Assembly (NCBI GenBank): GCA_964639255.1
Contig: CAZXDP010000035.1
Span: 1-27,552 of the forward strand
Reading direction: 5' to 3'
Origin: NZQO01 sp964639255
GTDB lineage: Bacteria; Bacteroidota; Bacteroidia; Flavobacteriales; Flavobacteriaceae
DNA length: 27,552 bases
Position 1 is the first letter of the stretch. Every line of letters starts with the position of its first letter. Below the pieces are notes generated by a model, which was not told the DNA's origin, searched no databases, and worked only from the letters and a program-made list of their open reading frames with translations. Both the position numbers and the translations under genes were made by a program. Shown here piece after piece: positions 5,934 through 15,061 of the stretch.

Positions 5934-7559
5934 TTACATATGTTTTGTTAGATCTTCTGCGCCTTCTTCCAGGGCATTCTCTTTTTTATTGATAGCGCGC
6001 ATATATTTATTGAGCTCCTTTCGTACCACGGGAGTGAGTAGCACCACACCAATAATATTGGGCACCACCATTGCAAAGATCATCGCATCACTGAAATCGA
6101 TTACCGAACCGAGGCTAATACTGGCCCCTACCACTACGAAAAACAGGAAAAGCACTTTATAAACCAAGTCGGTAATCTTACCTTTTCCAAAGAGATATTT
6201 CCACCCTTGCATACCGTAGTATGACCAAGAGATCATCGTCGAGAAGGCAAATAGGATTACGGCAATGGTAAGCACTATGGAAAAATGTGGAATTACCGTG
6301 TCGAAGGCAGTAGCTGTTAGCTCAACACCTTCGGTAATTTCGGTGCCGTATTCCATAAAGGCAGCATCGTAGTTGGTGATGATAATTACAAGTGCGGTCA
6401 TGGTGCAAATTACCACAGTATCAACAAAGGGCTCCAACAAAGCTACGATACCTTCGCTGGCAGGGTATTTCGTACGTACGGCAGAGTGCGCAATAGCAGC
6501 ACTACCAACACCTGCCTCATTAGAAAATGCCCCTCGGCGTATCCCCTGTATCATAACACCAATAAGCCCCCCAGCAATGCCCAAACCAGAGAATGCACCT
6601 TCAAAAATAAGCGCGAAGGCATTGTCTATGAGCGTAAAATTAGCGCCCAAAATAACCAAAGCGGCCAGAACGTAGATACCTGCCATAAAGGGTACGATTT
6701 TTTCGGTCACCGAGGCGATTCGCTTGATACCGCCAATGATTACGACGGCTACCAATGCAGCCATTCCTATTCCGAAGAACATACCAGCGTTCGCATTCTC
6801 AAACTCGAATAGCTTTACGAACTGGGCAGCTGCCTGATTGGCCTGGAACATATTTCCCCCGCCAAAGGAACCTCCAATTACGAAAATGGCAAAAAGCACT
6901 GCGAGCACTTTCCCGAAACCTGCCGCGCCTTTTTCGCGGAGTCCTTTCGTTAAATAGTACATAGGACCTCCGTACACAGTCCCGTCTGGGCCCACATCGC
7001 GGTACTTTACCCCTAAGGTACACTCGGCAAACTTAGAGGCCATTCCTAGCAGACCTGCCAAGATCATCCAGAAAGTTGCCCCGGGCCCACCAATGGAAAG
7101 GGCTACGGCAACCCCGGCAATATTCCCTAAACCAACGGTCGCGGAAAGTGCGGCGGTCAATGCCTGAAAATGGGTCACCTCCCCTTCTGCGCTGTCGTCA
7201 CGAAGGGTTTCAATGATATTTTCGCCCTCATTGGGCGTTGGGTCACCATACAGCGTATCGGCGCCGTGCTTCTCGATGTCTTCATACTTACCGCGCACCA
7301 CCTTAATGGCCGTCCAAAAGCCGGTAAAATTGATCAATTTGAAATAGATGGTAAAATAGGTTGCTCCTCCAATAAGTACAAGTAACACCCAGGGAATTTG
7401 AAATTCTTCTGAAAAGGGAATCTCGTAGAAAATCATTCGCACGAACCATCCCGTATAGTCGCTAAAGGCAGCGTCTATTTTTTCGGAAGTGCTCACTTCT
7501 TGAGCGAATGTTAGTAAGGGGGTGAAAATTGTAAGTAGGGAGAGAAGAAGTTTCTTCAT
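5934..7559 (-). CDS. Sodium:alanine/glycine symporter (AGCS family)
   Basis: 541 residues from ATG 7559. The N-terminus looks like a signal sequence (MKKLLLSLLTIFTPLLTFAQ), usual for the Bacteroidota branch of the family, and this decides the start over the ATG at 7592. About 10 hydrophobic segments follow. The AGCS signature region lies at about 133-165 (ALTAALSATVGLGNIAGVA, then IGGPGATFWM), and GGPMYYLTKG and GAFSNEAGVGSA are further family hallmarks. It would take up small neutral amino acids with Na+. It is followed by the HhH gene after 57 bases; it is preceded by a 106-base AT-rich gap and is probably its own transcription unit. Confidence 0.92.
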   Translation of the reverse strand: MKKLLLSLLTIFTPLLTFAQEVSTSEKIDAAFSDYTGWFVRMIFYEIPFSEEFQIPWVLLVLIGGATYFTIYFKLINFTGFWTAIKVVRGKYEDIEKHGADTLYGDPTPNEGENIIETLRDDSAEGEVTHFQALTAALSATVGLGNIAGVAVALSIGGPGATFWMILAGLLGMASKFAECTLGVKYRDVGPDGTVYGGPMYYLTKGLREKGAAGFGKVLAVLFAIFVIGGSFGGGNMFQANQAAAQFVKLFEFENANAGMFFGIGMAALVAVVIIGGIKRIASVTEKIVPFMAGIYVLAALVILGANFTLIDNAFALIFEGAFSGLGIAGGLIGVMIQGIRRGAFSNEAGVGSAAIAHSAVRTKYPASEGIVALLEPFVDTVVICTMTALVIIITNYDAAFMEYGTEITEGVELTATAFDTVIPHFSIVLTIAVILFAFSTMISWSYYGMQGWKYLFGKGKITDLVYKVLFLFFVVVGASISLGSVIDFSDAMIFAMVVPNIIGVVLLTPVVRKELNKYMRAINKKENALEEGAEDLTKHM

Positions 7560-7665
7560 TGTAGCGTTTTCATTAATTAGTACAGGTCTCAAATTTTCAA
7601 AGCAGCAAGATGCTAAAAAAAAATAGCGAATTCAAATTTTTGGGGGTATAATTGTTAACGATTCC

Positions 7666-8676
7666 TTAAACTCCATACACCTGCTTTAGGTGCTCTATTT
7701 GGTTGGGACGGCCTATCAAAATAAGCTTTGAGTTTTTCTGAAGTTTCATAGACGGTTCTGGATTAACGATATAATTCCCTTCGGGAGTTCGATAGCCAAT
7801 CACGGAGCAACCCGTTTTTTTTCTGATGTCCAAATCTAAGATGGCACGTTCTACGCCATCTGGGCAGATTTTCTCAAACGGCACCTGCTCTACGTTGATA
7901 CTATCGATCTCTCCAGACACGCTCAGGTTATCCAAAAATTCGACCAGATCTGGGGTAACGACCAAATTCGCCATGTGGTCCCCGCCAATCTTGTCGGGCA
8001 TAATCACATTATCGGCCCCAGCCAATTTCAATTTCTGGTAGCTGGTCTCTTCAGTGGCACGACTTATTATTTTCAACTTTGGATTTATTTGCCGTGCAGA
8101 GAGCACTACAAAAAGGTTATCTGCATCGCTGGGCAGGGCACAGATAAGGGTTGAGGCGCGCTCCATACCGGCACGAACGAGTACCTCATCTTCATTGGCA
8201 TTGCCGTGTACAAACAACAGTTCTTCTTCAGAAAATCGCTCCATCACTTCCTCGTCCTTTTCTACGATCACAAAGTCTTTTTTATAATCTCGAAGTTTTT
8301 GCGCGGCCTGCTTGCCGTTGCGGCCATAGCCGCATACAATGACATGGTTTTCCAGGGAGTCGATGATTTTTTGCACTTTTCGCTGTTTTAAATTTCCAAT
8401 ATTGCTCTTGCTCAGCAAGTATTCGGTAATGACCGAGATGGCGTATCCCACGATAAAAATACTGGAAACAATTAATATGGAGGTAAAAATCTTCTCATTG
8501 GGGCTCATGGGCTTTACCGCGCCGTAGCCCACCGTGGTTATGGTTATCACCGTCATATAGACGCTATCTACCCAGCTGTATTCTGAATAAAACCGATACC
8601 CAAGCACCCCCGCCATAAATACGGCAAAGAGCAATACCAGGGCGCCCGTGATTTTTGATTGCAGCAACCGGTTCAT
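7666..8676 (-). CDS. Two-TM potassium channel with RCK (TrkA-N/TrkA-C) domains
   Basis: 336 residues. Transmembrane helix 1 spans about 8-27, the pore loop carries the K+ selectivity filter TTVGYG at 47-52, and helix 2 spans about 63-88. The RCK N domain begins at about 110 (HVIVCGYGRNGKQAAQKL, a Rossmann dinucleotide-binding loop) and the TrkA-C domain occupies about 245-336. The layout is that of MthK/GsuK-like ligand-gated channels: a tetrameric pore with a cytoplasmic gating ring. The ATG overlaps the stop of the PspC-like gene (ATGA), giving tight translational coupling. Confidence 0.94.
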   Translation of the reverse strand: MNRLLQSKITGALVLLFAVFMAGVLGYRFYSEYSWVDSVYMTVITITTVGYGAVKPMSPNEKIFTSILIVSSIFIVGYAISVITEYLLSKSNIGNLKQRKVQKIIDSLENHVIVCGYGRNGKQAAQKLRDYKKDFVIVEKDEEVMERFSEEELLFVHGNANEDEVLVRAGMERASTLICALPSDADNLFVVLSARQINPKLKIISRATEETSYQKLKLAGADNVIMPDKIGGDHMANLVVTPDLVEFLDNLSVSGEIDSINVEQVPFEKICPDGVERAILDLDIRKKTGCSVIGYRTPEGNYIVNPEPSMKLQKNSKLILIGRPNQIEHLKQVYGV

Positions 8677-8903
8677 AGATCGAAAACGGAGGTTCGTTTT
8701 GTGTAGACCAAATCCTTGAGCTTCAACCAGAATGCCAAGGTTAGGTAAATGGCAAAGCCGACGCCCAAGGTAGCAAAGGATACGTAAATGAAGAATAGCC
8801 GTACGCTCTTTGCCCGCATCCCCAGCCTATCAGCCAGACGCGAACTTACGTAAAATCCGTGGCGCTCAAAGTAATGGCGTATTTTGTATACCGATTGTAA
8901 CAT
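8673..8903 (-). CDS. PspC-domain small membrane protein
   Basis: 76 residues. Residues 10-35 (FERHGFYVSSRLADRLGMR) and the following hydrophobic segment at about 36-62 (VRLFFIYVSFATLGVGFAIY) match the PspC pattern of a short amphipathic region, a conserved xVRLxFxxxx run and one or two membrane passes. PspC in enterobacteria is a membrane sensor of envelope stress; many small PspC proteins in Bacteroidota have no known role. It overlaps the K+ channel by 4 bases and starts 24 bases after DUF2851. The coupling suggests a link with the channel, but this is inference. Confidence 0.8.
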   Translation of the reverse strand: MLQSVYKIRHYFERHGFYVSSRLADRLGMRAKSVRLFFIYVSFATLGVGFAIYLTLAFWLKLKDLVYTKRTSVFDL

Positions 8904-8927
8904 ATACGCAAATTACTATTTTTTGTT

Positions 8928-10208
8928 CTATTTTGGGCCTTGCGCCAAAATGGAATTGCCAATGGCACACCGCAAGCACTGTACCTTATCGCAATAGTCA
9001 TATTTTAACTGCAACAGGGCTTGCGATTGCTGGGCATTTTTCACCGGCACGCTCAAGGTCGCGAACTTGCGGATTACCCGGTTATCTTCTGCCGGCAATT
9101 TCTGTACCAGCTCTAACAGCGTATGCGTTTCATCCCTTCCTTGAAGCGCCGCAAAGCTAAATCGAAGCGGGATGAGCGTATTCAAAATGAGCAAATTGAC
9201 AAAAGCCTTTGTAAGTTGTTTTTTCCTAATCGAAGACGACACTCCAAAAGCATAATGACGTGTCCAGTACGCACTGGCCTCTACAGAGAATAACTCGTAA
9301 AATTCGTGCAATTGGTTTGCGCTCATTACTTCGGAAAACAAAGAGTGCCTCGAAGCGTATAACTGCGCCAGCTGCGAGAGCCGAATGGTCGGAAAACTGG
9401 AAGGCCGCAGCCGAAAAAACTTGAGTGGAATCGTAGCCGGGCTGTCAATCGAAAATTTGTGCTTCAGGTATTGGTATTCTTTCTGCAACAACAGGTAATA
9501 GTCATCTCCTTGCGAGGCATCCAGCAACTGTGCCTGCCCCATAAGAAGGGCCTCCAACTGTTGCGGGTGTTGGGCGCATTTTTTCACTACGGAAAAGGGA
9601 AGCGATTGGGCGATGCTCAAAAAAGCCTCCCCATTTACCTTGAGTCCGAAGTTCTTGCAAAGCAATTGAAACAGCAGCGCTTCCCAATTGTTACCAAGCC
9701 CTTCCAGCTGCTGGGCCAATGCTTGCGATTTCCGCTCTAATCGTTCAACATACAAGCGCTCCAACCAGTGGTCTCGTACAAAGTCATCTATGCGTGGCAG
9801 CTGCTCTTCGCAGGGTATCCAGCATTTCGATTGGGAAAACAACTTGCGATAGGTGCTTAGAATAGCATTCGGTACCAGAGGTTGCAGGGCAAGTGTGGGA
9901 ATGGGCGTATCGTCATTTCTGGAAATATCTGTGTCGTGTTCCCAAACCACATGCAGGATAACCGATTGGTAAGCATCGTCTTCTTGATGCCCATGGGCGA
10001 ACCAGTGCGATGCCTTGATGTGAACCTCGACATTGCCTGCCCAACGCTGCCCATCGATAAGCAATTGGGCGTTGAAAAAGTCTGGACCCGCGTTGTGGTT
10101 ATGCTGGCCAGGCGCAAGGACCGTTAATCGCTGGGCGTTCGTTGTCGTTAAATTCCCCGTGTTGAATTTCTGAAATTTCCACAGGTAATGCAGAAAATCC
10201 TCTTTCAT
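8928..10208 (-). CDS. DUF2851 family protein
   Basis: 426 residues starting MKEDFLHYLWKFQKFN. Conserved DUF2851 motifs are visible: HNHNAGPDF at 36-44, WAGNVEVHIKASHW at 56-69, HGHQEDDAYQSVILHVVW at 72-89, and a C-terminal Cys cluster YDYCDKVQCLRCAIGN. The His/Asp/Glu-rich first 90 residues look like a catalytic or metal site, but no function is established for the family to my knowledge. No signal peptide or membrane segment is seen, so it is cytosolic. It lies between DUF202 (37 bases upstream) and PspC. Confidence 0.88.
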   Translation of the reverse strand: MKEDFLHYLWKFQKFNTGNLTTTNAQRLTVLAPGQHNHNAGPDFFNAQLLIDGQRWAGNVEVHIKASHWFAHGHQEDDAYQSVILHVVWEHDTDISRNDDTPIPTLALQPLVPNAILSTYRKLFSQSKCWIPCEEQLPRIDDFVRDHWLERLYVERLERKSQALAQQLEGLGNNWEALLFQLLCKNFGLKVNGEAFLSIAQSLPFSVVKKCAQHPQQLEALLMGQAQLLDASQGDDYYLLLQKEYQYLKHKFSIDSPATIPLKFFRLRPSSFPTIRLSQLAQLYASRHSLFSEVMSANQLHEFYELFSVEASAYWTRHYAFGVSSSIRKKQLTKAFVNLLILNTLIPLRFSFAALQGRDETHTLLELVQKLPAEDNRVIRKFATLSVPVKNAQQSQALLQLKYDYCDKVQCLRCAIGNSILAQGPK

Positions 10209-10245
10209 TTGAATGCTTGTTAGGGGGAGTGTAATTGGCCATAGA

Positions 10246-10605
10246 CTATTCCGAAGCTTCCTTCCGCTTTTTAACCGTGGGATCTTCGGGATGAATATCT
10301 GTAAATAAAATTCGATTCCATTTGTAGAGCCGTCGCGATAATTGCAAGTACCTAAAAATGCCCACCGCCAGAAACACGACGCAAACTATCAACGCCACGT
10401 ACCCTAACCACCTTAGATTCTCGAAATCTTCCAAGCCCAGCAATGCCAATCCGCCCAACAAAAGGTACAGCGACGCCTTAATATACGCCATCAAAGTACG
10501 TTCGTTTGCCAACTTGGTGCGCTCTAATGCCAATATTTCCCGCGCATTCGCCGGTAGCGGTTTGGTGCGAAGGTACTTGAACAATTTCTGGGCGGGACGT
10601 CTCAT
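10246..10605 (-). CDS. DUF202 family membrane protein (YidH-like)
   Basis: 119 residues from ATG 10605. The frame is open upstream to 10665, but that stretch contains the terminator of the previous gene, so the internal ATG is preferred. A charged N-terminus carries the family motif (ALERTKLANERTLMAYIKAS, about 26-45), followed by two transmembrane helices at about 45-60 and 66-86 and a basic C-tail. DUF202 proteins are small inner-membrane proteins of unknown function; VTC4/phosphate-related fusions exist in eukaryotes. It is the first gene of a DUF202-DUF2851-PspC-K+ channel unit. A weak -7 motif, TATTTTAG, lies at 10614-10621, giving a very short leader. Confidence 0.82.
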   Translation of the reverse strand: MRRPAQKLFKYLRTKPLPANAREILALERTKLANERTLMAYIKASLYLLLGGLALLGLEDFENLRWLGYVALIVCVVFLAVGIFRYLQLSRRLYKWNRILFTDIHPEDPTVKKRKEASE

Positions 10606-10622
10606 TGGTTCCCCTAAAATAG

Positions 10623-10655
10623 AAAAAACCCGTTCCATTTGCAACGGAACGGGTT
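10623..10655 (-). terminator. Rho-independent terminator of the cysteine synthase-like gene
   Basis: A perfect 10-bp stem, AACCCGTTCC/GGAACGGGTT (10627-10636 with 10646-10655), with a 9-base loop, followed on the minus strand by a run of T (10628-10623). It sits 25 bases after the stop and separates this gene from DUF202. Confidence 0.92.
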
Positions 10656-10679
10656 GTAAATACATTTTAAAACAGTTCG

Positions 10680-11660
10680 TTATTCAATAAAGCCCTGGGC
10701 GCGCATCCATTCGTCATTGTACATCTTACCTACATAACGGCTTCCGTGATCGTGAAATAGCACCACAATTACATCGTTCTCTTTAAAATGTTCCTTTAGT
10801 TGCAGCAAACCTTTCATAGCGGCCCCGGCCGAGTTGCCCAAGAACATTCCCTCTTCCTTGGCGAGTTTTTGGGTGTATATAGCGGCATCCTTATCGGTTA
10901 CTTTCGTGAAACCATCGATGATATCAAAATTTACGTTCTTGGGGAGGATGTCCTCGCCAATACCTTCGGTAATGTAGGGATAGATTTCATTCTCATCGAA
11001 AATACCGGTCTCGTGGTATTTTTTGAAAACGCTTCCATAGGTATCGATGCCCCAAATCTTAACGTTCGGATTCTGTTCCTTCAGGTACTTGCCTACCCCG
11101 CTTATGGTACCGCCGGTACCCACGCCTACCACAAAATGGGTCACCTTGCCGTCGGTTTGTTTCCAAATTTCGGGGCCCGTACTTTCGTAATGGGCCTTGG
11201 CATTGCTCAGGTTGTCGTATTGATTTACATACCAGCTATTGGGGGTTTCCTCGGCCAAGCGTTTGGAGGTGGAGTAATACGAACGGGGGTCGTCTGGAGC
11301 TACATCGGTAGGACATACTACCACTTCGCTACCCACAGCGCGAAGAATGTCCATCTTTTCCTTGCTCTGCTTGTCGCTAATAACGCACACCATTTTATAG
11401 CCTTTTACAATGGCCGCGAGTGCCAATCCCATTCCTGTATTGCCACTAGTACCCTCAATGATGGTACCGCCCGGCTTTAGGCGGCCGTCTGCCTCGGCAT
11501 CTTCGATCATTTTTACCGCCATACGGTCCTTCACCGAGTTGCCGGGGTTAAAGGTCTCGTACTTGGCCAAGACCAGACCGGGGATCTCTGCCGCCAATTT
11601 GTTTATCTTCACCAAGGGCGTATTGCCGATGGTTTCCAAAATATTCTTTGCGTATTCCAT
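10680..11660 (-). CDS. PLP-dependent cysteine synthase / cystathionine beta-synthase-like enzyme
   Basis: 326 residues from ATG 11660 (MEYAKNILETIGNTPLVKIN); the frame extends to 11714 without family homology. It is a fold-type II PLP enzyme: the Schiff-base lysine is Lys44 in NPGNSVKDRM, the substrate loop is EGTSGNTGMGLA at 69-80, and the phosphate-binding loop is GVGTGGTISG. The C-terminal HDHGSRYVGKMYNDEWM resembles the catalytic core of cystathionine beta-synthase more than CysK, and there are no CBS regulatory domains. It would form cysteine or cystathionine from activated serine. Which acceptor it uses cannot be decided from sequence. Confidence 0.9.
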   Translation of the reverse strand: MEYAKNILETIGNTPLVKINKLAAEIPGLVLAKYETFNPGNSVKDRMAVKMIEDAEADGRLKPGGTIIEGTSGNTGMGLALAAIVKGYKMVCVISDKQSKEKMDILRAVGSEVVVCPTDVAPDDPRSYYSTSKRLAEETPNSWYVNQYDNLSNAKAHYESTGPEIWKQTDGKVTHFVVGVGTGGTISGVGKYLKEQNPNVKIWGIDTYGSVFKKYHETGIFDENEIYPYITEGIGEDILPKNVNFDIIDGFTKVTDKDAAIYTQKLAKEEGMFLGNSAGAAMKGLLQLKEHFKENDVIVVLFHDHGSRYVGKMYNDEWMRAQGFIE

Positions 11661-11710
11661 AGTTTTAAACTGTACTATTCCGAGGTGTTTTTCTTCGGAA
11701 AATTGACCGC

Positions 11711-11719
11711 GCAAAGGTA
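11711..11719 (-). promoter_or_regulatory. -7 promoter motif of the cysteine synthase-like gene
   Basis: TACCTTTGC on the minus strand matches TAnnTTTGC exactly and lies about 50 bases before the chosen start. This supports ATG 11660 over 11714, since a start at 11714 would lie inside the motif. No clear TTG at the -33 spacing is visible. Confidence 0.65.
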
Positions 11720-11753
11720 CGAAATGGAACAGGAACCGCTAGCCGAATAGGGA

Positions 11754-12371
11754 CTATATTTTTATCCCGGCACCAAGTTGGAACGCATATACATCGCGTA
11801 ACTTAAACTGTGGCGAATCGTTGTTGTAGCTTTCAAAGAGATCGGTTTGTGCAAGCAGGCCCAATCGAAGGCTTAAGAAATCGGTAAATTGATGCGCCAA
11901 TCCTGCACTGGCTTGAATTCCGAAGGAAAAACCTAGATTCGTGTCATCTACATCCACATTCTCGGCGACCTGTTCGAGGGTAGCGAGAAACAGATACGAA
12001 GCATAGGGCCCAGCTTGCACGTATAGTTTTGTGGCGCTGGTTACCGTTGCGCTTAGCTCCACAAGTATGGGAAGCTTAGCATAATTGTTAGCAAGAAAGG
12101 TGTTCGAACCTTCCAAATCTAGATCGGCCCGAACACGCTGCAGTTCCAAAGCAGCGATCAAGGAAAGGTTGTCCCCTAGTGGCAACTGCCTACCTAAGGC
12201 GCCGCCCGCCACTTGTGCGATAGTTTTAAATGTATTTTCTACCTCTAGGGTGGCATTCCCAAAATAGGAAGTAACGAACCATTCGCTTGTATTATAGGCT
12301 TCCTCTGGTTGTTGTGAGTAGGATGGGACCATCATTAGGGCACATAAGCCGATGAAGCATAGCTGTTTCAT
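11754..12371 (-). CDS. Outer-membrane beta-barrel protein
   Basis: 205 residues with a signal peptide (MKQLCFIGLCALMMVPSYSQ, cleavage near residue 19). The rest is short alternating hydrophobic/polar strands with aromatic ends (LYVQAGPYASYLF, LGFSFGIQASAGLAHQF, YAFQLGAGIKI), ending in a typical beta-signal-like strand. The pattern fits the small 8-10-strand OmpA/porin-like barrels common in Bacteroidota. No catalytic or ligand motif is seen. It follows the LolE-like permease by 77 bases and may share its transcript. Confidence 0.75.
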   Translation of the reverse strand: MKQLCFIGLCALMMVPSYSQQPEEAYNTSEWFVTSYFGNATLEVENTFKTIAQVAGGALGRQLPLGDNLSLIAALELQRVRADLDLEGSNTFLANNYAKLPILVELSATVTSATKLYVQAGPYASYLFLATLEQVAENVDVDDTNLGFSFGIQASAGLAHQFTDFLSLRLGLLAQTDLFESYNNDSPQFKLRDVYAFQLGAGIKI

Positions 12372-12448
12372 AGTATTAGATAATATAAACGAATCACCTA
12401 AAATTAGATTAAAAACTAATACAGAATACCGTGGTTGAAAAAAAAAAC

Positions 12449-13684
12449 CTACTCAAAACGAATGGCCTTCACTGGGGAGATCTTGGCGACGATGTAGGAG
12501 GGAATTAGCAGCATAAAAAGGCAGAGCAAAAAGGTGCCCACGTTTAGCAAGACAATGTACCCAAGGTCCAAGTATACCGGTGCCTCAGTCACATAATAGG
12601 TATCGGGGTTGAGGGGGAACAGCTTAAAGTATTTTTGCGCCAGCAGCAGTCCCAGCCCAATAAGGTTGCCCCAAAACAACCCTACCGCAATAAGATAGGT
12701 GGCATTGTACAGAAACACCTTGCGCACGCTCCAATCACTGCTTCCCAGCGCTTTTAAAATGCCAATCATTTGGGTACGTTCCAGGATAAGCACCAACAGG
12801 GCGGTAATCATATTAATACCGGCCACCAAGATCATTATACCTATAATGAGTGCGATGTTGAAGTCGAACAAATCGAGCCACTCAAAGATGGAACCGTACT
12901 TCTGCCGAATGGTTTGGGTATCTAGGGTGCTATCGGTAGCATTGTAAACCGCGGCCCCCGTATAAGGGAGCTCATCAAAATCTTCAACGAACACTTCAAA
13001 GGCGCCTACCTGGTCGTCTGCCCAACGGTTCAACCGGCGAATGTGGCGAATATCGGCAAGCACATATTGCTCGTCAAACTGTTGGAAGCCGCTATTGTAA
13101 ATGCCAACAATTCGAAATCCGAGATTACGGGTGTCAAGATTCTCGGCTTCCTTCAGGAAAAAGGTGACCATTCTATCGCCCACTTCCAATTTGAGCCTGT
13201 TGGCAAGGTATTCTGAAATAAGCACCTCATCATTCAGTTCTCCCAAGTAATTGGGGAGGCGGCCCCGTAAGAGGTATTCCTCAAAGGCACTCCAGCGGTA
13301 ATCGGCACCCACACCCTTCACCACCACACCCTCAAAATCGGTTTCAGTTCGAATAACACCTCCCTTCAGAGCCGTAACCTGTATGTGCTCGATGCCTTCC
13401 ACACCCTTGAATTGCGGATAAAATTCCTGATTCATGGAAATGGGAATCTGCGAATCGTTGCTGAAGTTGGTATCGAAATTGGAAATGATGATATCGCCGT
13501 TGAATGCCGATACCTTTTCGCGAATCTTTTTTTGAAGGCCAATGCCCGTGGCAATGCTAACCAACATCATAATTATTCCCAACGCAATTGCAGTAATGGC
13601 GATTTTTATAATCGGTGCCGAAATACTACTTTTATAATCCTTGGAGGCAATAATGCGCCGAGCGATGAAAAATTCGAAATTCAC
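12449..13684 (-). CDS. LolE/LolC-like ABC transporter permease (FtsX family)
   Basis: 411 residues. A first transmembrane helix at about 28-46 (IAITAIALGIIMMLVSIATG), a large periplasmic domain at about 50-270 (MacB/FtsX-type, with FEGVVVKGVGADY), then three C-terminal helices of the FtsX-like domain (about 275-300, 325-350 and 370-395), containing ILERTQMIGILKALG. In Lol systems this type extracts lipoproteins from the inner membrane with the LolD ATPase. No ATPase gene is adjacent. The start is a GTG at 13684: the resulting MNFEFFIARRIIASKD agrees with family N-termini. The start is only 9 bases from the divergent NamZ gene. Confidence 0.88.
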   Translation of the reverse strand: MNFEFFIARRIIASKDYKSSISAPIIKIAITAIALGIIMMLVSIATGIGLQKKIREKVSAFNGDIIISNFDTNFSNDSQIPISMNQEFYPQFKGVEGIEHIQVTALKGGVIRTETDFEGVVVKGVGADYRWSAFEEYLLRGRLPNYLGELNDEVLISEYLANRLKLEVGDRMVTFFLKEAENLDTRNLGFRIVGIYNSGFQQFDEQYVLADIRHIRRLNRWADDQVGAFEVFVEDFDELPYTGAAVYNATDSTLDTQTIRQKYGSIFEWLDLFDFNIALIIGIMILVAGINMITALLVLILERTQMIGILKALGSSDWSVRKVFLYNATYLIAVGLFWGNLIGLGLLLAQKYFKLFPLNPDTYYVTEAPVYLDLGYIVLLNVGTFLLCLFMLLIPSYIVAKISPVKAIRFE

Positions 13685-13693
13685 AACAATACG

Positions 13694-14980
13694 ATGCGGT
13701 TAAACAATTTCAAAAATACAATATTCGTAGCGGTCTTGGTCTGTTTTTCCTGCGGAAGTCAAAATTCTGATCAAAACGGTGCCCCCGACCCACAAACGGT
13801 CATCCACGACACGGTACCAATAGACAAATTCCTCGACGAACCGATACTGCTTGGCATTGCGCAACCTCAGGTCTATATGCCCCTTTTGCATGGAAAGCGC
13901 GTTGGCGTGGTCGCCAACCAAACCTCGGTGATGATCGATGAGATCGCCTATGTAGATGAAAAAGGTGAAGACCAGAAGCGGGTAGTTGCCCAGCACTTGG
14001 TAGACTTGCTACGGGATAATGGAATAAATGTAGCGAAGGTGTTCGCACCAGAGCATGGCTTCAGGGGTACCGCCGATGCCGGCGAACAGGTGCGCGATGG
14101 CGTGGATCCTAAAACCGGTATTCCCATTCTTTCATTATACGGCAGTAATAAAAAGCCTTCCAAGGAGCAATTGGAGGGAATCGACATTCTGGTATTCGAC
14201 ATACAAGATGTTGGAGCCCGTTTTTACACATATATCTCCACGCTGCATTATGTAATGGAAGCTGCTGCCGAACAGGGCATCCCACTGCTGGTGCTCGACC
14301 GTCCAAATCCGAACGGGCATTACATGGATGGTCCACTATTACAACCCGAGCATTCCAGTTTTGTGGGAATGCACCCCGTTCCCGTGGTGCACGGGATGAC
14401 CATTGGCGAATACGCACAGATGATCAATGGCGAAGGTTGGTTGAAAAATGAGGTGAAGGCAGACCTTACCGTAGTAGCTATGGAGCATTATGCTCGCGAT
14501 ATGGAATATTCCTTGCCGGTGAAACCGTCGCCCAACTTACCCAATAGCACTGCGGTAAATCTGTATCCCAGCCTATGCTTTTTTGAAGGCACCCCCATAA
14601 GTGCCGGGCGCGGCACCGCTATGCAATTCCAGATCTTTGGTGCGCCCACTCTCCCACCGGCACAGTATCCTTTTACCTTTACCCCCCAATCCAATGAAGG
14701 CGCGCAACACCCTAAATTTAAGGGACAGGAATGCTACGGAATGGACCTGCGGCCTCAACCCCGCTTGAATATGCTGAACCTAGAATGGCTTATAGAGGCC
14801 TACGTTGCCGCTGGAAAGCCTTCGGATTTCTTTACGGACTTCTTCACCAAATTAGCGGGTACCGAAACCCTTCAACAACAAATAGAACGAGGATATACGT
14901 ATCGGGAAATTAGAAAATCGTGGCTGCAAGGTTTAGCACGATTTGCAGCGCAACGAAAACCTTATCTTCTCTACGAATAA
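13694..14980 (+). CDS. Exo-beta-N-acetylmuramidase NamZ-like lipoprotein (DUF1343, GH171)
   Basis: 428 residues from ATG 13694; the longer open frame upstream runs antisense through the LolE-like gene and has no family match. MRLNNFKNTIFVAVLVCFSC forms a lipoprotein signal with Cys20. Family motifs are GKRVGVVANQTSVM (68-80), FAPEHGFRGTADAGEQV (117-133, with Glu120 the probable active-site residue of this family), VFDIQDVGARFYTY, and PNLPNSTAVNLYPS. NamZ enzymes remove MurNAc from the non-reducing end of peptidoglycan fragments, in Bacteroidota probably for cell-wall recycling. It reads away from the LolE-like gene. Confidence 0.9.
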   Translation: MRLNNFKNTIFVAVLVCFSCGSQNSDQNGAPDPQTVIHDTVPIDKFLDEPILLGIAQPQVYMPLLHGKRVGVVANQTSVMIDEIAYVDEKGEDQKRVVAQHLVDLLRDNGINVAKVFAPEHGFRGTADAGEQVRDGVDPKTGIPILSLYGSNKKPSKEQLEGIDILVFDIQDVGARFYTYISTLHYVMEAAAEQGIPLLVLDRPNPNGHYMDGPLLQPEHSSFVGMHPVPVVHGMTIGEYAQMINGEGWLKNEVKADLTVVAMEHYARDMEYSLPVKPSPNLPNSTAVNLYPSLCFFEGTPISAGRGTAMQFQIFGAPTLPPAQYPFTFTPQSNEGAQHPKFKGQECYGMDLRPQPRLNMLNLEWLIEAYVAAGKPSDFFTDFFTKLAGTETLQQQIERGYTYREIRKSWLQGLARFAAQRKPYLLYE

Positions 14981-15061
14981 TTCAGCTTCTTCGACTTGGA
15001 GCATCGTTAGGTACAATTCCTGCTAATTTGGCCACCATAGTCGAAAACGAATTTGAAAGCG

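Noticed and set aside
10800..11480. Long plus-strand frame opposite the cysteine synthase-like gene
   Set aside because: It is a shadow of the PLP enzyme on the other strand, which has all catalytic motifs.
13385..13693. N-terminal extension of the NamZ frame
   Set aside because: It runs antisense to the LolE-like gene and has no signal or family match; the lipoprotein signal at 13694 is the real start.
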